A stretch of 50,652 nucleotides of DNA from an uncultured Bacilli bacterium. Its GTDB lineage: Bacteria; Bacillota_I; Bacilli_A; RF39; UBA660. Under the pieces are notes generated by a model that was given only the letters and a program-made list of their open reading frames with translations, was not told where the DNA came from and did no database searches. The first letter of the stretch is position 1. Every line of letters starts with the position of its first letter. The translations under genes were made by a program, and so were the position numbers. Of the stretch, positions 35,582 to 44,113 are shown piece by piece. Location: the NCBI GenBank assembly GCA_947624565.1, contig CANQKX010000008.1:1-50652 (forward strand), in the 5' to 3' direction.

Positions 35582-36869
35582 AAATTTTTTCTTCCTTTGC
35601 AGTATATATATCGTTATCATATGATAATAATTCTACTTTTATTATTTTGTTTATTAGATCTTTGTTTCCTTTTATTTTAACCTTTCCATAATTAGATAGA
35701 TGTCCTGTTAAATATCCATCTTCATAATTTTCAATAAGTACATAATCACATGTGTTAACATATTTACCATAAAAATCTTTTTTTAATTTATCACTTATTT
35801 CTATTAACTCTTTTACTCTTAATTTTTTAATATTACCATCAATTTGATTATTCATAACTGATGCTTTTGTTCCTTCTCTTTTTGAATATGGGAAAACATG
35901 TAATTCAGTAAATTTTAATTTTTTTATATTTTCTTTTGTTATGTTAAAGTCTTCTTGCGTTTCATTTGGAAATCCAACTATTACATCAGTAGTAATAGCT
36001 ATATCTGGTCTAATTAATCTAATTTTTTCTATTTTTTTGAAAAAATAATTCATATCATATTTTCTATTCATCAATTTTAATATTTTATCGCAACCTGATT
36101 GAAGAGGTATATGAAGGTGGTTTACTATTTTTTTACTATTTTTTAAGACATTTAGAAATTTATCTGTTAATTCTGTAATCTCGATTGATGATATTCTTAT
36201 TCTATCTAATCCTTCAATTTTTTCAAGTTCAATTAATAAATCACTAAAGTCATACTCTTTTAGATCTTGACCATAGTGTCCTGTATGTATCCCTGTTAGT
36301 ACTATTTCTTTATAATTATTTTTAACGAGTGCTTTTACTTCATTTATTACTATATTTTTATCTTTACTTCTAACAGTTCCTCTAGTGTATGGAATTATGC
36401 AATAAGAACAATAATTATTACAACCATCTTGAATTTTTACAAAGGCTCTAGTATGATTTTCGAATTTATCTAAAAACATATCTTCAAATTTTGCATTAGT
36501 TAAATTATATATATTTTGAAATGATTCTTTATCTTTAATATAAGATTCTACATATTCAACTACTTTATTTTTGTCTTTATTCCCAATTACTATAGATACT
36601 CCATCAATAGATGAAACAATTTCAGGATGTACTTGACTATAACATCCCATTACTACAATAACCGCATTTTTATTTTTACATGCACTTCTGATTATTTTTC
36701 TACTTTTTTGATCACTAGAATTAGTAACACTGCAAGTATTAATAACATATATATCAGCAGCAGATGAAAAAGGAACTATCTTATAGCCTTTTTTCTTAAA
36801 TTCATTAATAACATATTCTGTTTCATAAGAATTTACTTTACATCCTAATGAATAAAATGCTACTTTCAT
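35568..36869 (-). CDS. mtaB: tRNA t6A37 methylthiotransferase MtaB
   Basis: 433 aa from the ATG at 36869 (GAAGTGAT ribosome site; a GTG upstream overlaps it). Radical-SAM methylthiotransferase. The N-terminal cluster cysteines are C10 in SLGCKVNSYETE, C46 in INTCSVTN and C76 in MGCYSQ. The radical SAM cluster is C150/C154/C157 in GCNNYCSYCIIPYTRG. A TRAM domain lies at ~370-430. It converts t6A37 to ms2t6A37 in ANN-decoding tRNAs. The GCKVNxYET signature marks MtaB rather than MiaB. It lies downstream of rsmE as in B. subtilis yqeU-yqeV. Confidence 0.97.
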   Translation of the reverse strand: MKVAFYSLGCKVNSYETEYVINEFKKKGYKIVPFSSAADIYVINTCSVTNSSDQKSRKIIRSACKNKNAVIVVMGCYSQVHPEIVSSIDGVSIVIGNKDKNKVVEYVESYIKDKESFQNIYNLTNAKFEDMFLDKFENHTRAFVKIQDGCNNYCSYCIIPYTRGTVRSKDKNIVINEVKALVKNNYKEIVLTGIHTGHYGQDLKEYDFSDLLIELEKIEGLDRIRISSIEITELTDKFLNVLKNSKKIVNHLHIPLQSGCDKILKLMNRKYDMNYFFKKIEKIRLIRPDIAITTDVIVGFPNETQEDFNITKENIKKLKFTELHVFPYSKREGTKASVMNNQIDGNIKKLRVKELIEISDKLKKDFYGKYVNTCDYVLIENYEDGYLTGHLSNYGKVKIKGNKDLINKIIKVELLSYDNDIYTAKEEKIYEYS

Positions 36870-36937
36870 ATATATCACTTCTTTCCTTAAATATTATACA
36901 ATAAATAAAGAAAAATACAACTATTAATTTATTTATA

Positions 36938-36967
36938 TAAAAAAAATATATTGCTTTGCAATATATT
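36938..36967 (-). terminator. Intrinsic terminator after the gene at 36978
   Basis: AATATATTGC pairs with GCAATATATT around AAA, followed by eight U residues on the minus strand. Confidence 0.85.
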
Positions 36968-36977
36968 GAATGTTTTA

Positions 36978-37646
36978 TTAAAGTTCACTTCTAAAAGTTT
37001 TTAATGAATTTAAAAATTCCATATCATTTTTCATTTGTATATCTTCATTATCATCTTCATTTTTTAACTTATAATTATCTATATCAATAAATGTATCTAT
37101 ATTTGTTGGTTTTTCCTTTTGAATACCATATATAGGTGAAACTATTTGGGATGCTTTAAATTTCTTTGGTTCACTTATTGGTTCATCTGCTAAAACTTCT
37201 ATTTGTTCTTCTTTTTCTTTTAATTTATATACAATTTTCTTTGCACCTGCTTTTTTAACAAGTTCATCATAGCTTATGATGGCATCTTTTTCTTGATCTT
37301 CTTCAAACTTAGTTAAATCAATTGGATTTTGTTCTAAATTTTCTTCTATTAATTTTGATATTTCCTCTATAGAATTATCTTCTGATACTACTTCAACTAC
37401 TTGTAATTCATCATTATCTTTTTCTTTATCATCTTTTAATTGAATTTTTTCTTTTTCTAATAAATCTGAATATTTTTTAATATTAGAAACACTCCTATCA
37501 TATTTTTCATCTTTTCTTTTTGTAATAGCATTTATTATAAAAATACTTAGAAGCATTAAAGATACTAATATAATTAAAAATAATAAAATTTGACTACTCC
37601 TATCCATATTTGAATACATATAAAAAATGTAATTAATTTTTTGCAT
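36978..37646 (-). CDS. Membrane-anchored acidic protein with SPIYG motif
   Basis: 222 aa from the ATG at 37646, preceded by AGGTGAAC inside the rsmE stop; a GTG three codons upstream is in the ribosome site. It has an external N-terminus, a TM helix (~17-38) and then a Lys/Glu/Asp-rich cytoplasmic domain with no recognised fold. A conserved-looking short motif FKASQIVSPIYGIQ at ~165-178 is flanked by disordered sequence, as in proteins that recruit partners through linear motifs. It follows rsmE by five bases. Function unknown; a division or envelope adaptor is conceivable. Confidence 0.6.
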   Translation of the reverse strand: MQKINYIFYMYSNMDRSSQILLFLIILVSLMLLSIFIINAITKRKDEKYDRSVSNIKKYSDLLEKEKIQLKDDKEKDNDELQVVEVVSEDNSIEEISKLIEENLEQNPIDLTKFEEDQEKDAIISYDELVKKAGAKKIVYKLKEKEEQIEVLADEPISEPKKFKASQIVSPIYGIQKEKPTNIDTFIDIDNYKLKNEDDNEDIQMKNDMEFLNSLKTFRSEL

Positions 37647-37651
37647 AATGT

Positions 37652-38359
37652 TCACCTCATAGTTTCATATTTTATTGCACTCATAACAAACATAGGTGCA
37701 GTCTCTACTCTTAAAATTGTATTACCTAAACTAACACTTTGAAAATTGTTTTCTAGTAAAAACTCTTCTTCATTTGGATCAAATCCTCCCTCAGGACCGA
37801 TCACTATAATAATTCTATCACAATTTGTCGAATTTTGTAACAAATTTTTAATATTTTTTTCATTTTCTTTTGTACTACATATTATTTTTAAATCATAATC
37901 TAATTTTACTAAATCATCTAGTTTGTATATACCATTTACTTTTGGACAAATATTCCTATAAGATTGCTCAGATGCTTCTTTTGTAATTAAATTCCATCTA
38001 TCTAATTTTTTATTTTTTTTGTTATCAATCTTTATCATACTTCTTTTAGCATCATATAATATAAACTCATATGTACCTAATTCTGTGCATTTTTGAAATA
38101 TAAAATCAAGTTTCTTTTCAGACAATAATGGTATTGCAAATGTAATTTTCTTGTTTAATTCATTATTGTTTTCTATTTTTTTTACTATATTATATTTAAC
38201 ATTATTTTTTTTAATTTCATATATACTACATAAATATATACAACTATCATAAACTATTTCAATATTATCATTTTCTTTCATTCTCATAACATTTATTATA
38301 TGATGTTTATCTTTATCAGATATATTCAATTTCTCATCTATAGCAAAATATCTCTGCAT
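37652..38359 (-). CDS. rsmE: 16S rRNA m3U1498 methyltransferase RsmE
   Basis: 235 aa from the ATG at 38359, eight bases after GGAGG; an ATG four codons upstream is inside that site. It has an N-terminal PUA-like domain (MQRYFAI, DKDKHHIINVMRMKENDNIE) and a C-terminal SPOUT knot with FQKCTELGTYEFILYDAKRS, EQSYRN, IIVIGPEGGFDPNEEEFLL and SLGNTILRVETAPM. It methylates N3 of U1498 in 16S rRNA. prmA, which separates dnaJ and rsmE in B. subtilis, is absent. Confidence 0.97.
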   Translation of the reverse strand: MQRYFAIDEKLNISDKDKHHIINVMRMKENDNIEIVYDSCIYLCSIYEIKKNNVKYNIVKKIENNNELNKKITFAIPLLSEKKLDFIFQKCTELGTYEFILYDAKRSMIKIDNKKNKKLDRWNLITKEASEQSYRNICPKVNGIYKLDDLVKLDYDLKIICSTKENEKNIKNLLQNSTNCDRIIIVIGPEGGFDPNEEEFLLENNFQSVSLGNTILRVETAPMFVMSAIKYETMR

Positions 38360-38478
38360 TTTTTCCTCCATATTTTAACTTACATACAAATTATAAAATA
38401 TAAATTATATTAAAACAATAAAATTTACGAACATTTAACTATCTTTACAATAATTTACTAGTAAAATTTGTCACAATT

Positions 38479-38487
38479 TGGTATACT
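38479..38487 (+). promoter_or_regulatory. Extended -10 promoter of the AAA+ gene
   Basis: TGGTATACT is an extended -10 (TGnTATAAT-like) 26 bases upstream of the ATG. No good -35 was seen, as is common with extended -10 promoters. Confidence 0.55.
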
Positions 38488-38512
38488 AATAATATGTAAG
38501 GAAGTGTTATAT

Positions 38513-39505
38513 ATGAGTGATAAAGATTTCTCAGATTTTGAACCAAATAATATTCAAAATAATTCAGTAAATATTAAAAATGATGTTAATAATTCTAATA
38601 ATTTTAGTGTATTAAATAAATACGGAGAAAATTTAACAAAAAAAGTATATATTACTAATCCCGCAATTGCAAGGGAAGAAGAAATAAAAAAAATGATGTT
38701 AATACTACTTAGTCCAGAAAAGTCAGTAGTATTAACTGGTAAGGCTGGTATCGGTAAAACTTCTATAGTCGAAGGATTAAATTATAAAATACAAAGAAAA
38801 GAAGCACCAAATGCATTACTAAATTCTCAAATATATAAAATTAATACTTCATCTTTACTTGGTACTTATAATGATGATGGTAACGAAGAAGCAAAACTTC
38901 AATTATTAATAAATGAAATAATGGGTAAAAAAGATATTATATTATTTATTGATGAAATTCATACTCTAGTAACTGCTTCAAGAAATGGTGATGTTGACTT
39001 TTTAAATATGTTAAAGCCTGGATTGGATCGTGGAGATATAAAAATAATTGGTGCGACTACCACTGCAGAATATGAACAATACTTATTAAAAGATAAAGCA
39101 TTTTTAAGACGTTTTGAAAAAATTGAAGTTGCTGAACCTGATCAAGAAACTACTGTTAAAATTTTAATGGGAACACTAAAAAAAATAGAATCACAAACAC
39201 AAGTAAAATGGCCATATACTACTTATTTACTTGAACAAGTTTGTAAATTTTTAGTAAATATGACTAGTGAATATAAAAGAGTTTATGAAAATGGATCTAG
39301 ATATCCAGATGTCTCATTAGCATTATTTTCTAAATGTTTTACATATGCTAGATTTGAAAATAAAACTGAATTATCTTTTAAAAATATATATGAGGCAATA
39401 AAAAATTGTACAAGTGTTTATCCTGATGTCATACAAAAAGAACTTGTAGTATTTAAAGAAACATTCAAAGAATACTTAGAAAAAGAAAATGTAGATATGA
39501 ATTAA
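38513..39505 (+). CDS. Stand-alone ClpA/B-type AAA+ ATPase
   Basis: 330 aa from the ATG at 38513 (AAGGAAG ribosome site); the ORF continues upstream but without a ribosome site. It has a disordered Asn/Asp-rich N-terminus (1-35) and a single AAA+ module like the first ATPase domain of Clp/Hsp100. Walker A is GKAGIGKT (76-83), Walker B ILFIDE (143-148), sensor 1 GATT, and arginine fingers LRRFEK (~198-203). No Clp N domain, second AAA domain, ClpP-binding loop or zinc finger is present. It is isolated on the plus strand, between rsmE and a TtcA-like gene. Its partner is unknown; a protein-remodelling or secretion ATPase is possible. Confidence 0.75.
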   Translation: MSDKDFSDFEPNNIQNNSVNIKNDVNNSNNFSVLNKYGENLTKKVYITNPAIAREEEIKKMMLILLSPEKSVVLTGKAGIGKTSIVEGLNYKIQRKEAPNALLNSQIYKINTSSLLGTYNDDGNEEAKLQLLINEIMGKKDIILFIDEIHTLVTASRNGDVDFLNMLKPGLDRGDIKIIGATTTAEYEQYLLKDKAFLRRFEKIEVAEPDQETTVKILMGTLKKIESQTQVKWPYTTYLLEQVCKFLVNMTSEYKRVYENGSRYPDVSLALFSKCFTYARFENKTELSFKNIYEAIKNCTSVYPDVIQKELVVFKETFKEYLEKENVDMN

Positions 39506-39520
39506 TATCTACATTTTTTT
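39487..39520. terminator. Bidirectional terminator
   Basis: AAAATGTAGATAT pairs with ATATCTACATTTT, A-rich on one side and T-rich on the other. The converging AAA+ gene and the ttcA-like gene both end inside it. Confidence 0.85.
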
Positions 39521-40339
39521 ATAATCTTCTAAAAAACTTTTATATATCCCATCTTTTTTTATACCTAATACACAATTTAAATTAATATTATCAATTGATT
39601 TAAATATATTATTATCTATATTCTTATTGTTTTTCTTTAAAGACTTTATTAATTCTTTTATTTCTTTTCTTTTACTTTTGCTTTCATCATCAATACTACA
39701 TTCTTCAGTAAATTTACATGCACAATTTATAAATGTTAATTCATTAAAATTTTTCCAACATATAATATCTTCTTCCTTTACTAAATACATTGGTCTTATT
39801 AATTCAAGTCCTTTAAAATTATCACTATGAAGTTTAGGCATCATAGTTTTTATTTCACATCCATAAAACATAGAAAGTAATGTAGTTTCAATAACATCAT
39901 TAAAATGATGTCCAAGTGCTATTTTGTTACAACCAAGTTGTTTTGCTTTATTATATAAATGTCCTCTTCTCATTCTAGCACATAAATAACATGGACTTTT
40001 TGAATCAATAGTGGTTACAATATTAAATATGTCGCTATCAAACATTTTTAAAGGAATATTTAATAATTTTGCGTTTTCTAAAATAAGCTCACGATTAAAC
40101 TTACTATATCCAGGATTCATTGATACATATTCTGCATCAAATTTTACTTTTCCATGTTTTTGTAATTCTTGAATACATTTAGCAAGTAAAAAAGAATCTT
40201 TACCTCCACTAATACATACCATAATTTTATCATTTTCTTCTATTAGCTCATATTCTTGAACTGCTTTTACAAATTTACTCCATATATCTTTTCTATATTT
40301 TTTTATAATACTTCTTTCTATTTCTTTATATTTTTCCAT
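39509..40339 (-). CDS. TtcA-family tRNA thiolation enzyme
   Basis: 276 aa from the ATG at 40339 (GGAG upstream; a TTG one codon earlier is less likely). PP-loop ATPase: SGGKDS at 44-49, C117-Y-L-C120 in SPCYLCARMRRG, and ALGHHFNDVIETTLLSMFY. C206 and C208 lie in the C-terminal region (INCACKF). Bacterial TtcA carries a 4Fe-4S cluster and makes s2C32 in tRNA; the Firmicutes branch is less characterised, so the exact tRNA position is uncertain. It is twelve bases downstream of copA and may be read with it. Confidence 0.85.
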   Translation of the reverse strand: MEKYKEIERSIIKKYRKDIWSKFVKAVQEYELIEENDKIMVCISGGKDSFLLAKCIQELQKHGKVKFDAEYVSMNPGYSKFNRELILENAKLLNIPLKMFDSDIFNIVTTIDSKSPCYLCARMRRGHLYNKAKQLGCNKIALGHHFNDVIETTLLSMFYGCEIKTMMPKLHSDNFKGLELIRPMYLVKEEDIICWKNFNELTFINCACKFTEECSIDDESKSKRKEIKELIKSLKKNNKNIDNNIFKSIDNINLNCVLGIKKDGIYKSFLEDYKKM

Positions 40340-40350
40340 CAAAAATACTC

Positions 40351-42549
40351 CTATTTTTCTTTAAAATTTTTAAGTCTTAATGAATTAAATACTACTGTTA
40401 AACTACTAATTGTCATTGCGAAAGATGCAATCATTGGATTTAAATAAATACTAAATGGTTTTAATATACCAATTGCAATAGGTATCATACATATATTATA
40501 AAAGAATGCCCAAAATAAATTTTGTTTTATGTTTTTTATTGTACTTTTACTGATTAAAATTAATGTATATATTTTTTCTAAATTATTATTTGTTAAAATT
40601 ACATCTGAAGAATCTGCAGCTATATCTGTTGCATTATTAATACTTACAGATGTTGTTGCAAGTGCAAGTGCTGGTGCATCATTTATACCATCACCTACCA
40701 TCATTACTTTCTTTTTATTATTTATTAAATCTTTTATTACTTGTGATTTTTCTTTTGGCAATACATTAGCAATTACTTGTTTTATTCCTAATTCTTTAGC
40801 AACCATATTAGCAGTTTTTTCGTTATCACCTGTAAGCATTATTATTTCTTTATTTAACTTATATAATTTGCTAATTGTTTTTTTAACATTATCTCTTATA
40901 ATATCTTTTACACCAATTAATCCTATTACTTTTTTATTTTCTATTACATAAATAATGCTATTTTCTTCACTTATTAATACATTTTCATCTGATTCATATT
41001 TATTTTTTATATTCAATTTATTAAATAATTTATTATTACCAATATATATTTCTTTATTATTTATTTTTGCTTTTAAACCTATACCAGAAATTTCCTCAAA
41101 TTCTGATACTTTTTCTATTTTATTATCATTAATATATTGATTGAATGCATTTTTTATTGGATGATTTGAATTAATTTCTATACTAGAAATTATCTTGATA
41201 AGTTCATCGTTTGAATATTTGCTGTAATTAAATATTTTTGATATTTTTAAATTACCATATGTAAGTGTACCCGTTTTATCAAATATAATTGTATCAATTT
41301 TACTGGCATTTTCTAATGTTTCACTATTTTTTACTAATATGCCATTTTTAGCACATAATCCTTCACTTATAACAATTGCAAGTGCAGGAGCAAGGCCTAA
41401 TGCACATGGACATGATACAACAAGCACATTTACAAAAGATATCATTGATTCTTTAAATTCATAGCCTAAAATCATATATATTACAAAAGTTAATATAGAA
41501 ATAATTATAACTATTGGTACAAAATAACTACATACTGTATCAGTAATTCTTGATATAGGGGCTTTTGTATTTGAAGATTCAACTACTAATCTTACAATTT
41601 CAGAAATAGTAGAATCTTTACCTATTTTTTGTGCTTTATATTCTATATAACCATCTACATTAATACTACCTGCAACTACAGTATCATTTGTAGTTTTTTT
41701 ATTTAAAGTAGATTCCCCTGTAATAAATGATTCATCTATATGCGTTTTCCCTTTAGTTATAATTCCATCTACTGCTATTTTCATACCTGGTTTAGCAATT
41801 AATATATCATCTTTTTTTATTTCATCTATTGTAACTTTATTTTCTTTACCATCTACTTTTAAAAGAGCAGTTTTAGGTGTAATTTGAACTAATTCTTTAA
41901 TTGCTTGTTTAGTTTTTTCTTTACTTTTTAAATCAATATATCTACCAATTTTTATAAAAAATATAACAATAACGCAACTTTCAAAATATAAATTTTCTAC
42001 ATACGTATTATTTCCAAATAATACTAATATAAAATTATAAACACTATATAAATAACTAGTAATAACTCCTAAAGTTACCAAAGTATCCATACTTGGTGAT
42101 TTATGTATTAAATTTTTAATACCTTTTATGATTATATCTTTACCAAATATTAAAAATATAGTGGCAAGTAAAAATAAACATAAACTATAATTAACAGGAT
42201 ACCTATTAATATCAATATATTTAATAACTGGTAAATTAAGCATATGTGACATACAGATATATAATGTTAAAAATGAAAGAATGCCAAAAATAATTAAACC
42301 TAATTTACCTTTATCATTTTTATTATCTTCCTTTTCATTATATTCACCTAAACTTTCAAATCCAGCTTCTTTAACAAATCTTTCTAAATCAGATATTTGA
42401 AGTTTATCATCATATTCAATTAATGCCTCAGCCAATACTAAATTTACACTAGCATAATTTACACCATCTTGTTTATTTAAATACTTTTCAAGACTTGATG
42501 AACATCCACTGCAACTCATACCACTAATCTTAAGTATTACTTTTTTCAT
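40351..42549 (-). CDS. copA: Copper-exporting P1B-type ATPase CopA
   Basis: 732 aa. There is one N-terminal HMA domain with CSGC at 13-16. TM segments carry the CPC copper site in VVSCPCALGLAPALAIV (~380). The actuator has TGES, the phosphorylation site is FDKTGTLTYG (~425), and the nucleotide domain contains SSIEINSNHPI (the HP motif) and VGDGINDAPAL. MTISSLTVVFNSLRL at the end holds the MxxSS copper ligand. It exports Cu(I). The ATG overlaps the csoR stop by a single base, so it is coupled and copper-induced. Confidence 0.97.
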   Translation of the reverse strand: MKKVILKISGMSCSGCSSSLEKYLNKQDGVNYASVNLVLAEALIEYDDKLQISDLERFVKEAGFESLGEYNEKEDNKNDKGKLGLIIFGILSFLTLYICMSHMLNLPVIKYIDINRYPVNYSLCLFLLATIFLIFGKDIIIKGIKNLIHKSPSMDTLVTLGVITSYLYSVYNFILVLFGNNTYVENLYFESCVIVIFFIKIGRYIDLKSKEKTKQAIKELVQITPKTALLKVDGKENKVTIDEIKKDDILIAKPGMKIAVDGIITKGKTHIDESFITGESTLNKKTTNDTVVAGSINVDGYIEYKAQKIGKDSTISEIVRLVVESSNTKAPISRITDTVCSYFVPIVIIISILTFVIYMILGYEFKESMISFVNVLVVSCPCALGLAPALAIVISEGLCAKNGILVKNSETLENASKIDTIIFDKTGTLTYGNLKISKIFNYSKYSNDELIKIISSIEINSNHPIKNAFNQYINDNKIEKVSEFEEISGIGLKAKINNKEIYIGNNKLFNKLNIKNKYESDENVLISEENSIIYVIENKKVIGLIGVKDIIRDNVKKTISKLYKLNKEIIMLTGDNEKTANMVAKELGIKQVIANVLPKEKSQVIKDLINNKKKVMMVGDGINDAPALALATTSVSINNATDIAADSSDVILTNNNLEKIYTLILISKSTIKNIKQNLFWAFFYNICMIPIAIGILKPFSIYLNPMIASFAMTISSLTVVFNSLRLKNFKEK

Positions 42550-42839
42550 TAATTAAGCCTCCTTATTAAATCCATTACTTCATTTATTATTTCTAAATTA
42601 TCATTTTTAATTTCATTAACTATACAAGTAGATAAATGATTTTTTAATATTTCATTTCCTAAACTTTTTAATGATTTTTCAATCGCAGATATTTGAGTTA
42701 ATATATCATCACAATATCTATCATTATCAATCATTAAACTTACTCCTCTTACTTGACCTTCAATTTTATTTAATCTTGTTTTTAAGTACTTTTTTTCTTC
42801 TTCTTTTCTATGTTTACTTTTCATTATTTCTTTATTCAT
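42549..42839 (-). CDS. csoR: Copper-sensing repressor CsoR
   Basis: 96 aa, all-helical DUF156 family. The Cu(I) ligands C43, H68 and C72 are all present (YCDDILTQ; NHLSTC), which marks a copper sensor rather than RcnR or FrmR. The KTRLNKIEGQVRGV opening is the family signature. It binds DNA as a tetramer and releases it on Cu(I) binding. The promoter upstream holds a CsoR-type operator in its spacer. Confidence 0.97.
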   Translation of the reverse strand: MNKEIMKSKHRKEEEKKYLKTRLNKIEGQVRGVSLMIDNDRYCDDILTQISAIEKSLKSLGNEILKNHLSTCIVNEIKNDNLEIINEVMDLIRRLN

Positions 42840-42854
42840 ATTATCACCACTAAA

Positions 42855-42884
42855 ATTATACTACCCCCTAGGGGTATATGTCAA
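42855..42884 (-). promoter_or_regulatory. csoR-copA promoter with CsoR operator
   Basis: TTGACA (42884-42879) and TATAAT (42860-42855) are separated by 18 bases. The spacer is filled by TACCCCCTAGGGGTA (42862-42876), a G-tract inverted repeat typical of CsoR operators. Repressor binding would block polymerase directly. Confidence 0.9.
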
Positions 42885-42888
42885 TAAA

Positions 42889-42910
42889 TAAAAAAACAGT
42901 TTTTAACTGT
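42889..42910 (-). terminator. Intrinsic terminator of the repeat-protein gene
   Basis: ACAGT/ACTGT stem around a short A-rich loop, followed by a U-run on the minus strand. The stop codon of the gene is in the loop. Confidence 0.8.
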
Positions 42911-44024
42911 CTTTACTCTTATTGTTTTCTTCTTGTTTTTTATTTGTATACATCTTTACGAATTTTTTTGGCTTTTTTACTTTTTTCATATCGTTATTTA
43001 AATCTTTTATGTATATCATAACTTCTTTTAATGATACCATGTTATTTATTTTATTTTGAATATCACTTACAACAATATTTTCTTTATATTTTTTCATTAC
43101 TGTCTTTATAAGTTTATCAGTATCATTTATTTTTGGTATTAATTCTAACATTATATCATAGGCAATTTTATCATAATTACAATCTTTTAATGCATACATT
43201 AAATCAATTTGGTCATCTGTAGTTCTATTTTCTATTAAATCTTTATTTATTGCTATTAAGTATGCATTTTCATTGTAATCACATTCTTTTAATGCATACA
43301 TTAAATCAATTTGTTCTTGTGCTGTTCTATTTTCTATTAAATTCATATTTAACGCTATATTATATGCATTTTCATCGTAATCACATTCTTTTAATGCATA
43401 TATTAATTGAATTTGGTCTTCTGTTGTTCTATTTTCTATTAAATCCTCATCTAATGCTATTGAGCATGCTTTTTCATCGTAATTACAATCTTTTAATGCA
43501 TACATTAACCTAATTTGTTCATCTGTTGTTCTATTTTCTATTAAATCTACATCTAATGCTATTGAGCATGCTTTTTCATCGTAATTACAATCTTTTAATG
43601 CATACATTAATTGAATTTGGTCTTCTGTTGTTCTATTTTCTATTAATTTTTTATTTATAGCTATAAAATATGCATTTTCATTATAATCGCATTCTTTTAA
43701 TGCATACATTAACCTAATTTGGTCTTCTGTTGTTCTATTTTCTATTAAATTTTTATTTACTGCTATTAAGTATGCATTCCCATTGTAATCACATTTTTTT
43801 AATGCATACATTAATTGAATTTGGTCTTCCGTTGTTCTATTTTCTATTAAATCTTTATTTATTGCTATTAAACATGCTTTTTCATCATAATTACAATCTT
43901 TTAAAGTATATATTAATTGAACTATTTCATCAATTGTTTTGATTGTATACAATTTTTCTATTAATTTTTTAACTAGTATGTTCTTATTACATTCCTTGTA
44001 TAACTTTTTTAATTGTTTTTTCAT
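42903..44024 (-). CDS. 34-residue tandem-repeat (TPR-like) protein
   Basis: 373 aa from the ATG at 44024, five bases after AGGGAGGA; an ORF extending ten residues upstream lacks a ribosome site. Eight consecutive 34-residue units occupy about residues 30-300. A typical unit begins TTEDQIQLMYALKECDYNEN and continues AYLIAINKDLIENR. Each gives two amphipathic helices, so a TPR/Sel1-like solenoid is likely. Units 4 and 5 are nearly identical at DNA level (102-base period), indicating recent expansion. The C-terminus (~300-373) is a Lys-rich helical region without repeats. It has no signal peptide. Function unknown. Confidence 0.75.
   Translation of the reverse strand: MKKQLKKLYKECNKNILVKKLIEKLYTIKTIDEIVQLIYTLKDCNYDEKACLIAINKDLIENRTTEDQIQLMYALKKCDYNGNAYLIAVNKNLIENRTTEDQIRLMYALKECDYNENAYFIAINKKLIENRTTEDQIQLMYALKDCNYDEKACSIALDVDLIENRTTDEQIRLMYALKDCNYDEKACSIALDEDLIENRTTEDQIQLIYALKECDYDENAYNIALNMNLIENRTAQEQIDLMYALKECDYNENAYLIAINKDLIENRTTDDQIDLMYALKDCNYDKIAYDIMLELIPKINDTDKLIKTVMKKYKENIVVSDIQNKINNMVSLKEVMIYIKDLNNDMKKVKKPKKFVKMYTNKKQEENNKSKDS
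43170..43945. repeat. 102-bp tandem repeats inside the solenoid gene
   Basis: The DNA repeats with a 102-base period (for example the gttctattttctatta block starting at 43222 and 43324). The period is a multiple of three and encodes the 34-residue units. Two neighbouring units share an ~50-base identical block, indicating recent duplication. The copy number may vary between strains and can collapse in short-read assembly. Confidence 0.85.
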
Positions 44025-44082
44025 TACAAATCCTCCCTGAATACTTTTTTTCATTATAACATATTTTTTTTAACTCAACAAT

Positions 44083-44112
44083 AAAAAAACTATTAACAAT
44101 TTGCTAATAGTT
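44083..44112 (-). terminator. Intrinsic terminator after dnaJ
   Basis: AACTATTA/TAATAGTT stem with a small loop, followed by seven U residues on the minus strand. It separates the heat-shock operon from the repeat-protein gene. Confidence 0.8.
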
Positions 44113-44113
44113 A

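Noticed and set aside
43170-43945. Tandem ~100-bp repeats that could suggest a CRISPR or satellite array
   Set aside because: The period is 102 bases in one open frame, each unit encodes 34 residues, and there are no unique spacers. It is a protein repeat.
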